DNA of 43,699 bases from a virus. The translations under genes and the position numbers were made by a program. Within the stretch, counting starts at the first letter, position 1. Every line of letters starts with the position of its first letter. The notes beneath the pieces are model-generated. The model saw only the letters and a list, made by a program, of their open reading frames with translations. It was not told the DNA's origin and did not search any database. The DNA is taken from positions 1 through 43,699 of IMG/VR virus record IMGVR_UViG_3300011114_000957; one strand, given 5' to 3'. Shown one piece after another: positions 17,484-25,449 of the stretch.

Positions 17484-18716
17484 ATGCCAGATACAGACCA
17501 AAACCTTACAGTAGACATAACAGGAACAACTGCCGCTATTGCCACCGATTACGTAAACAGTAGTCATTTTCAGGTAAATAAACTTGCTTGGGGGGATACT
17601 GGAGCAGCTAATAGAGTTACTACGTCTACTCCACTCCCAGTAAATATTCAGACGGTTACAGCAACTCTGGGAGTAACAGGCAGCGTTTACGGTCTGGGTA
17701 ATTTTAAAGTTATTAACGGAACGACCTCTACAATAGTTGTTAGCGGAACCACAAGTTCCTCATACACTCCAGTTCAGATAAACGGAACAATTCAAGGGGT
17801 TACTAATAGTGTATTGGTTGGCGTTACTGGATCAGTTAATGTTATTAATGCTGTAACCATTCTTGGTGGCAGTACTTTCTCTTATGTGAACCCAATAGGC
17901 ATTACTGGTGGTCGTAATTTAAACTATATTACCGATACTGTTAGTATTCGAGGAAGTACTGTTGCAATTTCCAGCATGCCATACGTAGCACAAAGCACAG
18001 ACAGTATTCGTATTTACAGTACTGCAGGAGCAACACAAATACCAGTTACTCTGTTTAGTGGTACTGGTGCTGCAATCGGATCATCTGGCGGAGCATTAAA
18101 CGTTAATCTGGTTGGAGCAGGTCTTACTGCTACTGTTAGCGTTGCTGCCGTGGTTGGAGTTTGTCAGTCAAGTCCGTTCTATATTGCAGGAGCTACGGCT
18201 GGTCCAGAAGTTCGTGTTGTTGGAACTTTCGGAGCATCTAAAGCAATGGCGGTAATCTTTCCGTCAGAATCTCCTCAATCGGTTTCTGTAAGTAATCAAG
18301 TTTCTGTGAATGATTCTGCAATTAATACTAATATATTAACTCTAGATTCCAAATTAAATACTCTAATTACTAATACCAATAACATGTACACCTCCATGAT
18401 TAGTGGTGGTATTACTGGTAGTCCAGTTCAAACCAAGATTACTAGTATTGCACGTCCAAGCATGGTATACACAGGAACCAAGGTATTAGGTATGACTGCA
18501 GGTAACACAATAACTTTGAGTTCTCAGAGTTTAAATACAGGAATTACTATTAAAAATAAATCGTTTGCTGATATTAATATCCAAGGTAATGGTACAACAA
18601 ATAATACTTATACTTTAGGAAGCAATGAAATATTGTTTATTGAAACTAACAACTTAAGTAATATTACTTTTAATGTTATGTCTGGATCTGGATCATTTAC
18701 GTACATAGCAACCTAA
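17484..18716 (+). CDS. Virion structural protein, beta-repeat type
   Basis: A 410-residue protein starting MPDTDQNLTVDITGTTAAI, with a TGGAGAAA ribosome site. Most of it is Val/Thr/Ser/Gly-rich with recurring V-T-G-S-V and V-x-I-x-G steps (GVTGSVYG, GVTGSVNVI, ISSMPYVAQ), typical of extended beta fibres or head/whisker decoration. Residues 285-310 form a short coiled-coil (SAINTNILTLDSKLNTLITN). The C-terminal 80 residues look like a compact beta sandwich (NTITLSSQSLNTGITIKNKS). There are no Cys and no membrane segments. It is the first of three tightly spaced plus-strand virion genes. Fibre, whisker or decoration protein; I cannot choose. Confidence 0.6.
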   Translation: MPDTDQNLTVDITGTTAAIATDYVNSSHFQVNKLAWGDTGAANRVTTSTPLPVNIQTVTATLGVTGSVYGLGNFKVINGTTSTIVVSGTTSSSYTPVQINGTIQGVTNSVLVGVTGSVNVINAVTILGGSTFSYVNPIGITGGRNLNYITDTVSIRGSTVAISSMPYVAQSTDSIRIYSTAGATQIPVTLFSGTGAAIGSSGGALNVNLVGAGLTATVSVAAVVGVCQSSPFYIAGATAGPEVRVVGTFGASKAMAVIFPSESPQSVSVSNQVSVNDSAINTNILTLDSKLNTLITNTNNMYTSMISGGITGSPVQTKITSIARPSMVYTGTKVLGMTAGNTITLSSQSLNTGITIKNKSFADINIQGNGTTNNTYTLGSNEILFIETNNLSNITFNVMSGSGSFTYIAT

Positions 18717-18720
18717 TTAT

Positions 18721-19635
18721 ATGTCTGTCCGAAATACAAAAAGTGGTTCGCCAGTTCAAAACACAACTCCTGGAGTCCAATATGCTTTGGCTCGTTCTGA
18801 TATTTTTTACTTTCTTCAGTTCATTAACTACGAAAGTGAATTGTACAAGAATAATTCCACACTAACATCTAGACCAAATCTAGTTTTTTATACTGAAAAT
18901 TCAGTAAATAAAGTTATTCTAGATTATACTTCTGCTTCCATTACCGATAAAAATTATCTTAAAAGCTTTTTTGCTAGTCTAAATCAAATTAGTGGTATTA
19001 CTTTAAGTGGTGGTTCTTATCTAGAAGAAGCTAAAACATTAGAAGCAGACTTATCTTCTAGTTTAACATTTTCTGAATTTAAAAATAATTACGTATTTGC
19101 TACAGTAAATTCCACAACAAATAAGAGTATTTCGGCTGATATCTATTACGGTAAATATTTTATCGACACTCCTCAAATAACAAGTGGCGTTACTTTAGGT
19201 CAAAACGTATTAACTAAACGATACGCATTAGTGTCTCCAACAAGTATTGGTAGTAATGCTTTAGAAAATTTAGGAATAATTGCAGGGGACGTTATTGAAG
19301 TAGTTAATCCAAATTCACAAAATAATTCAATAAGATATACTGTTATTAGTTCTATAAAATTAAATGATAAAACCGTAATAGAATTAAATCAATCTGCAAT
19401 TTCAGAAAATTTAACTGGCTCTCCTTCTATAGTTAATTTGTATATTGAATCAAATAATACTTCCCAAAATTTAGTTGCAAATATATCAGACACCGTAGTA
19501 AATACTTGTTTAGTAAATAATAAGCCATTATCTAATAATACTAAATATCAGTGCGATCTTAGAGGTGGTGTATTTATACCAACTATAGTTAATAATGCGT
19601 CGTTTGCTAATACTTTGCCAAATACAACTTTATAA
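18721..19635 (+). CDS. Probable virion protein, unknown family
   Basis: A 304-residue protein beginning four bases after the previous stop. Residues 25-125 are mixed helix and strand (ALARSDIFYFLQFINYESEL, LKSFFASLNQISGI) and residues 150-300 are beta-rich with Asn/Ser/Thr bias (GDVIEVVNPNSQNNSIRYTV). The first part could be an assembly or docking domain and the second a shaft or head. There is no Shine-Dalgarno box; translation is probably coupled to the upstream gene. The family is not recognised; the virion role is inferred from composition and position. Confidence 0.5.
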   Translation: MSVRNTKSGSPVQNTTPGVQYALARSDIFYFLQFINYESELYKNNSTLTSRPNLVFYTENSVNKVILDYTSASITDKNYLKSFFASLNQISGITLSGGSYLEEAKTLEADLSSSLTFSEFKNNYVFATVNSTTNKSISADIYYGKYFIDTPQITSGVTLGQNVLTKRYALVSPTSIGSNALENLGIIAGDVIEVVNPNSQNNSIRYTVISSIKLNDKTVIELNQSAISENLTGSPSIVNLYIESNNTSQNLVANISDTVVNTCLVNNKPLSNNTKYQCDLRGGVFIPTIVNNASFANTLPNTTL

Positions 19636-19644
19636 AAATTTATT

Positions 19645-21462
19645 ATGACATATATGCGATCATGTTGCTGTAAAGGAATTACTTGTACCTTTCCTGATGG
19701 AAGTATAGGAACAGGAAAAACAGGAACTTGTTGCTATATGGAACCTCTTGGCAATTGTTGTGTGCAGGGTTACGTATATTCAAATGATCCCCAAGATACG
19801 AATGAATATCTTGAAAAAATTGATTGTATTAAAGAACTAACTAAAGGTGAATGTGATTCTTATAATATTTTAGGTCAACAAAAAGCAACTTGGACTCTTT
19901 ATGGTGCCCCCACTACCTGCGAAGACCCAGATAAAGCAGAATGTTCAGAAACTATGTGTGGTTCAACTTATCCTAATGAACAAGATCCTGGAAAAGATGT
20001 TCCAGGTTTTTGTAGACTATATAAAATTGAATCTCAATATATTAGACGGCATACTGGATGTCTTTATTGGCGTCCTTGCCCTCAACAATTTGATGTAGCT
20101 GGTCGTATTACTGTTCCTTGGTTTAAACAGGACCAAACGGACATTGCGCTTTATTATAGTTTTGATTCGGGAAGTTTGACTGATATAGATATTGTATTTG
20201 ATTCGCCACCATGTTCCTCTGCCCCATGGAACCCAATGAATGGTCAGCCTGGTTTCGGTAATGGCTCTCCTGATACACAATTATACCAAAAACAATATCT
20301 GAAAAAAACTTATTTAGGTTTAGTGCCATCTGGTTCTAAACGCTATTCTGGAACTCGCAAACGTAAGGAGATTGTTTCTGATTGTACTGGTTCGACAATT
20401 CTCATTGACAACGAATACCCAGGTTATATGATGACCTGCCAATCAGTTATTCCAAGTAATCCCTCTGTTCCTACTCCTTCTAATACTACTTTGGAACCTT
20501 CTACAGGAAATTATAGTAAAACAAAAAGACATTTGTGCGATTGTATTAGTGATATAACAGAATGTGATTGTGCAAATAAAAATGCAGAAAGTTGGGATGC
20601 TGCTCGAGATCCTATTACTGGATATTCTGGCAAAACTGGAGGAGATTGGATTTGGACGGAATCAGGTGATTGTAATTTAACCACACCACCAGGAGCTACA
20701 GGAATCATTGGATGTCGTGGTGCTTGTTGTGTTTCAGTAGCAGGAATACCAACACCAGAGAAACCGTGTCCTGACTGGGTTGGAATAGAATGTATTGATA
20801 ATACTACTCAGTGTGAATGTGATAATTTTACAGAATATGGTTCTGATGGACAAGCAACTAAATTTGGAGATTTTAAAGGTCTTGGTACAACTTGCTCTGG
20901 TGATATTTGTCTTCCTGATTGTAAGCAAAGAAACTGCAACATATATGAAGTATATCAGTTAATCACTGAGCAATCTAGTCTTCCTGATTGCACTTGCTCC
21001 AAATTCAATCCAAATTGTAGTAGTACAGATTGTACTTCAGTCTTAGGCAGTAGTGCCACTGGCACACCTAATTGTGTTGATCGAATAGAGTGTACCGATT
21101 GTCCTACAAGAGATCCATTTAATTGTAGAACTGTTAGTGGTTTTGCAGGAGGTAGTAGCTACAACAGAGTGTCTGAAAGTTATGCGTATTACTGGAGTTG
21201 TGATCCTCCGCACCCACCATTTTCAGAGACTATAACAAAAATTGACGACAGACTTGGTCCAAGTTGCACATCAACATACGTTAAAACTACAACTGTAACT
21301 GAAACATTAATACAAAAAGTTCCTCCTGGTCCGTTTACAACTAGTTTTATAGATAACACACATATTACTATTGACGCTGATTCATATGGATGCAAATATC
21401 ACAACGAATCGGATAACTGTGGTACTTGTACACCCTTAACAGGATACTGCAACTGTTGCTAG
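19645..21462 (+). CDS. Very cysteine-rich probable virion protein
   Basis: A 605-residue protein with about 51 cysteines (over 8 percent) spread along its length, often as CC, CxC or CxxC: SCCCKGITC, GTCCYM, GNCCVQG, LCDCISDITECDCANK, GACCVSV, QCECDNF, DCTCSKF, GYCNCC. Blocks of the form G-A/T-CC...C...T...C.C recall Cys-rich repeats found in structural proteins of some aquatic phages. A central part (residues 165-260) with Trp and Tyr (WFKQDQTDIALYYSFDSGS) looks like a separate beta domain. There is no signal peptide. It is co-directional with two virion-type genes. Disulphides or metal sites may stabilise it once outside the cell; that is inference. Confidence 0.6.
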   Translation: MTYMRSCCCKGITCTFPDGSIGTGKTGTCCYMEPLGNCCVQGYVYSNDPQDTNEYLEKIDCIKELTKGECDSYNILGQQKATWTLYGAPTTCEDPDKAECSETMCGSTYPNEQDPGKDVPGFCRLYKIESQYIRRHTGCLYWRPCPQQFDVAGRITVPWFKQDQTDIALYYSFDSGSLTDIDIVFDSPPCSSAPWNPMNGQPGFGNGSPDTQLYQKQYLKKTYLGLVPSGSKRYSGTRKRKEIVSDCTGSTILIDNEYPGYMMTCQSVIPSNPSVPTPSNTTLEPSTGNYSKTKRHLCDCISDITECDCANKNAESWDAARDPITGYSGKTGGDWIWTESGDCNLTTPPGATGIIGCRGACCVSVAGIPTPEKPCPDWVGIECIDNTTQCECDNFTEYGSDGQATKFGDFKGLGTTCSGDICLPDCKQRNCNIYEVYQLITEQSSLPDCTCSKFNPNCSSTDCTSVLGSSATGTPNCVDRIECTDCPTRDPFNCRTVSGFAGGSSYNRVSESYAYYWSCDPPHPPFSETITKIDDRLGPSCTSTYVKTTTVTETLIQKVPPGPFTTSFIDNTHITIDADSYGCKYHNESDNCGTCTPLTGYCNCC

Positions 21463-21486
21463 CCAAGAACCTGGTTTATTAAAAAA

Positions 21487-21843
21487 TTATTCCAGAGTCA
21501 AGAGATACTTGGTGCGATTAACTGTACCCAGCATTTCGTCTCGAATATTTGCAAGATCCGTATTGCCGTTCAGGGCAGAACCTAATTCGCCAGTGGTAAA
21601 GAATTCGGTGGCTTGCGCTAACAGCTTGTCTGGACCATCCGAAGCATAGTCTAGGAGAGTCATACGAATACCACCTGCCACAGAAACTTTGCCGTGAATG
21701 CCCATCCAAGTCTCTACAAACGTATCGATTAATTCGTCTAGCGTATCGTAAGCCTTGCCCAGAGCCTTATGTTCCGAAAAACTGGTGGTCTGCCAGTGGT
21801 ACATACGAAGTTGATTTTGAAGTCCAAGAAGTTTGTCGATCAT
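21487..21843 (-). CDS. Small helical phage protein (DUF5856-like)
   Basis: A 118-residue helical protein starting MIDKLLGLQNQLRMYHWQTTSFSEHKALGKAYDTLDELIDTFVET. The pattern L-x-x-x-L-x-x-x-HW-x-T-x-x-x-x-x-HKA-x-x-x-x-Y-x-x-L-x-x-LID-x-F-x-E is that of DUF5856 proteins found widely in T4-like phages. It is reminiscent of the Dps/ferritin-like bundle, with the HW and E residues at candidate metal positions. An AGGGGAAA ribosome site lies upstream of the ATG. It is convergent with the Cys-rich gene across 24 bases, with no clear terminator. Function unknown. Confidence 0.72.
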   Translation of the reverse strand: MIDKLLGLQNQLRMYHWQTTSFSEHKALGKAYDTLDELIDTFVETWMGIHGKVSVAGGIRMTLLDYASDGPDKLLAQATEFFTTGELGSALNGNTDLANIRDEMLGTVNRTKYLLTLE

Positions 21844-21940
21844 TCGTTTTTTCCCCTAATATTAACTGATATACTCTAATAATGAATAGATCGACCCTTA
21901 ATCAATCGGATACACTAGTATCTATAGAAAATACAAGTTT

Positions 21941-21948
21941 ACTAAATA
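21941..21948 (+). promoter_or_regulatory. Late-promoter-like octamer
   Basis: ACTAAATA followed by CAGT and then the ATG at 21953. The downstream bases (CAGTATG) are identical to those at 40648-40654, where CATAAATA precedes another ATG. The 109 bases from 21844 to here otherwise hold no gene longer than a 24-codon reading frame (21882-21956) that ends ATGA on the next start. Confidence 0.45.
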
Positions 21949-21952
21949 CAGT

Positions 21953-22087
21953 ATGATAACCAAGCTCAAAACCCTAATTAAACGAGTTCTTACCCCAGTT
22001 AAATCTAAGATCAAGAAGATTCTAACAAAAATAAAGAAAATTACTAATCCTAAAACCCCAGTCAAACGAGTTAAACAAGTAAAGTAA
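21953..22087 (+). CDS. Small highly basic protein, 44 residues
   Basis: The frame starts MITKLKTLIKRVLTPVKSKI, continues in the same style (KKILTKIKKIT, then NPKTPVKRVKQVK) and ends TAA. About 18 of 44 residues are Lys or Arg and there are no acidic residues, so the charge is close to +18. Two TPVK copies flank an amphipathic Lys/Ile helix, which would suit DNA or membrane binding. A late-promoter-like octamer lies four bases before the ATG and a strong terminator follows 28 bases after the stop, so it appears to be a complete single-gene transcription unit. It might be a packaged, histone-like protein or a host-acting peptide; I do not recognise it. Confidence 0.6.
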   Translation: MITKLKTLIKRVLTPVKSKIKKILTKIKKITNPKTPVKRVKQVK

Positions 22088-22114
22088 AGAAAACAAATTA
22101 AAGTTTTTACAAAG

Positions 22115-22146
22115 CAAAGCTCCCACCTGTGACGGTGGGAGCTTTG
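22115..22146 (+). terminator. Rho-independent terminator
   Basis: A perfect 13-bp stem (CAAAGCTCCCACC / GGTGGGAGCTTTG) with a six-base loop TGTGAC, then TTATTAT. It closes the small basic gene before the next late-type promoter. Confidence 0.92.
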
Positions 22147-22150
22147 TTAT

Positions 22151-22158
22151 TATAGATA
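22151..22158 (+). promoter_or_regulatory. Late-promoter-like octamer
   Basis: TATAGATA followed by ATAGT and the ATG at 22164. It sits five bases after the terminator stem, which isolates the next gene from the upstream unit. Confidence 0.45.
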
Positions 22159-22163
22159 ATAGT

Positions 22164-23456
22164 ATGAACAATTTCACCAACTTCCTCAATCATTTAAACT
22201 CATTTGGTAACAAGCAATCTATTCAAGAATACACCGTGTGCATGCATCCGCCCTGTTTCAGTAAAATGAGAAATAAACAAAATTGGATGAACTATTCAGA
22301 CACTGATAGTTCAATGACAAGAATAGGGAAAGATATTATTGGAAACGAAACTCCAATAAAAGTTGGTGCTATTGCTGGCGCAGCTTTAGGAGGATTAGCA
22401 GGACCTGAAGGTATTCTGCCAGGTGCAGGTGTTGGTGCTCTTGGTGGAGTAGCATATAATGCCATACCACATATGATCAATAAATTTGAAGGTGATAATC
22501 CTGAATATGATACTGATTTTAATCGTGTTCAAAAACGAACAGAACAAGAAGAACAAAAACGTCGAGAAGCTGTATCAAAAGCCAATCCAGATCTGGCAGC
22601 AAGAATGCAGGAAGATCCTAGAAATCGCCCAGGAATTGGTAAGGGTATTGCACGAGCAATGAATGATATGAGTCGTATGCATACAAAGGTAAATGCTGCT
22701 AATATTAATGAAAATACACGCAGATCAATTTTTCTGAATCATCTCAATTCATTCTCTAATAATATTCAAGAAGCACGAAAATTAACTAGGTACGAACAAG
22801 GCGCAATTGAAAGAGCAAAAGCAAAAAAAGAAAAAGCTATGGCAGAATTGGATCAAACATTAGACGCATTACCAAGCAGGATGCCAGCTAATCTTAGAAT
22901 TTCTCCAGCAAGATCTGAAGGTTCTCCTAGATTTGAAATTTCTACTCCTAGAGAAACAGGAATTTCTAAAAAAGCAATAGATATTTTAGCTGATGTAGCT
23001 AGCCCTGATCAAAAAGTAGCAATGTCTGCATTGGCGGATCCAAATATAGATAATGTAGGAGTTGCAATGGCTGCACGGCATCCTGATCCACAAGTTGCAC
23101 TAGCAGCATTAGAACACCCATTAACATCAAGAGCAACATTATTTTTTGCGGCGCAACACCCAAATCCACAAGTTGCTATGGCAGCATTAAATCATCCACT
23201 AATGGATAAACACATAGCTAATACGGCACAGACACATCCAGATCCTAAGGTTGCTGCAGCAGCATTTGCCTTTAATGGTCCAAGAGAACAAAGCCAAGAA
23301 GTTATACGTCAACCATCAACATTCGCCGCCGCAGAAGCATCAAGACAACGTTTTCCGAGAATAGATACGGGTGCTCGTGATATAAACGGAGATCCAATTA
23401 AACCTGCTCCAACTCCTGGAGAAACAGCCTTCAAGCAGTGGATACGAAGCTTTTAA
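22164..23456 (+). CDS. Small alpha-solenoid repeat protein, relative of the giant repeat proteins
   Basis: A 430-residue protein. The N-terminus MNNFTNFLNHLNSFGNKQSI loosely follows the targeting-sequence pattern of the 33-43 kb cluster (F4, F7, L8) but lacks Glu10. The element FLNHLNSF recurs near residue 190 as IFLNHLNSFSNNIQEARKL. Residues 60-110 are a Gly/Ala-rich hydrophobic stretch (AIAGAALGGLAGPEGILPGA), possibly membrane-active. Residues 270-370 hold about four repeats such as ALEHPLTSRATLFFAAQHPNPQVAMA, of the same kind as those in the 2120-residue protein. Late-type control and shared repeats suggest a virion-packaged function. Confidence 0.65.
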   Translation: MNNFTNFLNHLNSFGNKQSIQEYTVCMHPPCFSKMRNKQNWMNYSDTDSSMTRIGKDIIGNETPIKVGAIAGAALGGLAGPEGILPGAGVGALGGVAYNAIPHMINKFEGDNPEYDTDFNRVQKRTEQEEQKRREAVSKANPDLAARMQEDPRNRPGIGKGIARAMNDMSRMHTKVNAANINENTRRSIFLNHLNSFSNNIQEARKLTRYEQGAIERAKAKKEKAMAELDQTLDALPSRMPANLRISPARSEGSPRFEISTPRETGISKKAIDILADVASPDQKVAMSALADPNIDNVGVAMAARHPDPQVALAALEHPLTSRATLFFAAQHPNPQVAMAALNHPLMDKHIANTAQTHPDPKVAAAAFAFNGPREQSQEVIRQPSTFAAAEASRQRFPRIDTGARDINGDPIKPAPTPGETAFKQWIRSF

Positions 23457-23773
23457 AGCATTGGTTCGTTGTCTGAGTCTTCCGACGGCTTTCGACGTGG
23501 CTTTCGTATAGGCTTCTTGATATAGAAGTTCTTGTCAAAGTACTTGTTGTCTTCGAAGCCAGGCCAATTTAATTTATCCAAGGCTTTGGTTTCAGCCTTG
23601 ATGCCCAAGGTGGTCATCCAGAAGCCTATGGCATATTTCACCTGCTTAATGGAACCGCTATATTTGTTGGTTTTAGGGTTCCAATCCTTCTCGTCCATAC
23701 TGAGAAGAATATCAAATCCCTTGTCAATCATCTTCTTGCCAATCCATCGTTTAAATTTAAGGTATACACGCAT
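23453..23773 (-). CDS. Small basic conserved protein, unknown
   Basis: A 106-residue protein starting MRVYLKFKRWIGKKMIDKGFDILL. The N-terminal 50 residues are amphipathic and basic, the middle contains GSIKQVKYAIGFWMTTLGIKAE, and the C-terminus is a Lys/Arg/Pro tail (KKPIRKPRRKPSEDSDNE) ending acidic. No membrane segment is certain. It overlaps the stop of the convergent solenoid gene by four bases. Base composition is less AT-rich than the neighbouring late genes. Function unknown; the tail would suit nucleic-acid binding. Confidence 0.55.
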   Translation of the reverse strand: MRVYLKFKRWIGKKMIDKGFDILLSMDEKDWNPKTNKYSGSIKQVKYAIGFWMTTLGIKAETKALDKLNWPGFEDNKYFDKNFYIKKPIRKPRRKPSEDSDNEPML

Positions 23774-23826
23774 AATATAAAGTTGCTTTCTTCTTGTTAG
23801 TGTTAGGGGCTAGCATGCCCTGTGAG

Positions 23827-23848
23827 GCTCTAGGATTGATCCTGGAGC
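23827..23848. repeat. Inverted repeat in structured intergenic region
   Basis: GCTCTAGGA / TCCTGGAGC form a nine-pair stem with one G-U wobble around a TTGA loop. An AGGG/CCCT pair flanks it at about 23804-23820. Together with the hairpins at 23909-24002 it marks 23781-24046 as structured rather than coding. Confidence 0.6.
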
Positions 23849-23908
23849 GTTCCTAGACGTTGATAGTGATTTGGGAGGGGTTCGTTTGTGTGAATTGTCT
23901 CTAGAATC

Positions 23909-23934
23909 AAAAAGAGGCATTGCTGCCTCTTTTT
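23909..23934. terminator. Bidirectional rho-independent terminator
   Basis: An 11-bp perfect stem (AAAAAGAGGCA / TGCCTCTTTTT) with a TTGC loop on the plus strand. The A- and T-runs on each side make it functional in both directions. On the minus strand it would end the putative RNA at 23935-24040. Confidence 0.88.
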
Positions 23935-24040
23935 GAACTACGATGGTCGAAAGGTAGCGGTTCCTTTTTTAGCATGAATAGCGCAGTTCGCACTGGCACT
24001 ATCCTTTGCCCGATCATAGTTATTTAGGCTTTTTTATCTT
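23935..24040 (-). ncRNA. Candidate structured small RNA
   Basis: Read on the minus strand, bases 24002-23978 form a hairpin: a lower six-pair stem (ATAGTG with CGCTAT, one G-U), a bulged C, an upper CAGT/ACTG stem, and a GCGA (GNRA) tetraloop. A second five-pair hairpin (AAAGG/CCTTT, about 23948-23968) follows, then the terminator stem at 23909-23934. The GNRA loop exists only on this strand, which suggests the orientation. No promoter is evident. A 36-codon frame overlaps it but ends inside the terminator and has no ribosome site. No known RNA family is recognised. Confidence 0.4.
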
Positions 24041-24046
24041 TTACAA

Positions 24047-24640
24047 TTAAGATAATTTTTTATTTGTTCTGTTAGTTACTGCACTTAATCCACTATTTTG
24101 TGCCCGCTGCATAGATTTTTCAACCATCTCAGGAGTAATCAATCTAGGGGTTCTTCCTTCTGCTCTTGCTCTAATAGCTTCTCGTCCAGATAATGAGGAA
24201 TCGTGTGATTTATATTGTGTTAAATAATCCTCTCTTTCTGGAGTCATTCCTCTTCCTACTGTTGGAAATTTTTGTGTTGGTACTAAATCAGCCTTTAATT
24301 TTGCAATATTTTTAGGAAATAGAAATTTTTGTCTTAAAGCCTCTATACCAAGACCAATAATACCAGTACCCAATAAACCAGCAGCCATTAATCCAGCAGT
24401 ATGAATTTCATTTTCATCGAGTTGAGCGGCTTGTTCCCGACCTTCTCTTCTACGTTGTGTGTTGATTGTGGTAGCATCACCACCTTTACCATAAGTTTTT
24501 ATTTTATGCTGATAAGGACCACGAGGAGGGTGAACAGGTTTCTCACGTTTTTCGTGTTTCTTAGAGTTCTTACCTTCCATAATGGTGGATAAAATTTTAT
24601 CTTTGATCAGTTGTCTTAATTCTTCTTTAATATTTTCCAT
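24047..24640 (-). CDS. Hypothetical protein with one membrane-like segment
   Basis: A 197-residue protein beginning MENIKEELRQLIKDKILSTI. Residues 1-70 are very charged, with a basic His/Lys stretch (KKHEKREKPVHPPRGPYQHK). Residues 80-103 (HTAGLMAAGLLGTGIIGLGI) form a Gly/Ala/Leu-rich segment long enough to span or perturb a membrane. The C-terminal half is polar and helical (REAIRARAEGRTPRLITPEM). The Gly/Ala segment resembles that in the gene at 22164. No family is recognised. It is transcribed with the minus-strand genes upstream. Confidence 0.55.
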   Translation of the reverse strand: MENIKEELRQLIKDKILSTIMEGKNSKKHEKREKPVHPPRGPYQHKIKTYGKGGDATTINTQRRREGREQAAQLDENEIHTAGLMAAGLLGTGIIGLGIEALRQKFLFPKNIAKLKADLVPTQKFPTVGRGMTPEREDYLTQYKSHDSSLSGREAIRARAEGRTPRLITPEMVEKSMQRAQNSGLSAVTNRTNKKLS

Positions 24641-24653
24641 AGTATATTATGTA

Positions 24654-25049
24654 TTATTTTAAAGTAATGCGACAACAAGTAAACCCTTCAGGACCTTCGT
24701 CATGGAACACAACATCGGCAACAACGCCAATAGTACCAGAGTCTGACATTAGTGGATCTCCAGCCATAATGAATGGTCCACCCTCAAAGTCAAACATGCC
24801 TTCTCCTTGGCGAACAAACTCGCTCTTGCCGTACAGCAGAATGTCTCCGTTAGGCAACAGGTCGTAGTAACGAGGTTGGTTGTAGCGTGAAGTGCAGAAG
24901 AAATTCTTTGAGTCCACAGGAGGAACAGGATCCTTTGCCTTACCAGCAAGAAGCTGGTCGATATGTTCTTCTGATAATCCTTGTGCTCGATAGGTTAATC
25001 GAAGCTTTGCTTGTTCTGCTAAGTATTCTAATTTTTTATTAATTTGCAT
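24654..25049 (-). CDS. Conserved hypothetical phage protein
   Basis: A 131-residue soluble protein. Residues 1-40 are helical (MQINKKLEYLAEQAKLRLTY) and the rest is a small beta domain with PNGDILLYGKSEFVRQGEGM and GFTCCRITLK. An AAGGAGA ribosome site precedes the ATG, which overlaps the endonuclease VII stop by one base (TAATG). No catalytic motif is visible. Function unknown. Confidence 0.6.
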   Translation of the reverse strand: MQINKKLEYLAEQAKLRLTYRAQGLSEEHIDQLLAGKAKDPVPPVDSKNFFCTSRYNQPRYYDLLPNGDILLYGKSEFVRQGEGMFDFEGGPFIMAGDPLMSDSGTIGVVADVVFHDEGPEGFTCCRITLK

Positions 25050-25438
25050 TATTCCGTCTCCTTTTCTTGGTGTGCTTTTAAATATTTTACAGCCTTTTCA
25101 ATTCCTTCTAAAGTGTCTCCAAATTTTCCAAGACCAGTGTTGCAGGGATCGCATATCCATCCTCTAATCTTTTGTGTCTTGTGGTCGTGATCCAAACAAA
25201 ACTTAGCAGTTGGTTTTCCGCAACACTCACACACATCTGGCTTAGGTGGTGCCTGCTTATGCAGCACTGCTCTTAACTGACTTTGCGTTTTTATACAGGA
25301 TCTACATCTTGTATCTAATCTATCTTTATGGTGACTGTGTCTTGCAAATTCACGACAAGACTTTTCTTCTTTGCAATAAACGCAGGTCTTTTTTGGTGCA
25401 TCAACCATGTCATCAAAATTGTCGAATAGGTTAGACAT
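25049..25438 (-). CDS. 49: Recombination endonuclease VII (Holliday-junction nuclease)
   Basis: I start at 25438 (MSNLFDNFDDMVDAPKKTC), because upstream in-frame ATGs at 25501 and 25543 lie within an inverted repeat; the start is uncertain and has no good ribosome site. The 129-residue product has two zinc-type Cys pairs (CVYCKEEKSC; CRSC) and then the endonuclease VII core CECCGKPTAKFCLDHDHKTQ, followed by RGWICDPCNTGLGKFGD. LDHDH and CNxGLG are the His-Me finger catalytic signature. T4 gp49 resolves branched DNA before packaging and in recombination. The extra N-terminal zinc domain is common in phage relatives of this family. Confidence 0.87.
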   Translation of the reverse strand: MSNLFDNFDDMVDAPKKTCVYCKEEKSCREFARHSHHKDRLDTRCRSCIKTQSQLRAVLHKQAPPKPDVCECCGKPTAKFCLDHDHKTQKIRGWICDPCNTGLGKFGDTLEGIEKAVKYLKAHQEKETE

Positions 25439-25449
25439 GGTGTGTTGGT

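Noticed and set aside
21882-21956. 24-codon frame overlapping the small basic gene by ATGA
   Set aside because: There is no ribosome site and it ends inside the octamer region; it is too short to support, though a leader peptide is conceivable.
23781-23908. Possible tRNA or tmRNA on the plus strand (GGTTCG-like string)
   Set aside because: The bases around GGGGTTCGTTTG do not form a T stem, and no anticodon arm can be drawn.
23909-24020. 36-codon frame on the minus strand through the candidate small RNA
   Set aside because: It has no ribosome site and its stop lies within the terminator stem; structured RNA explains the sequence better.
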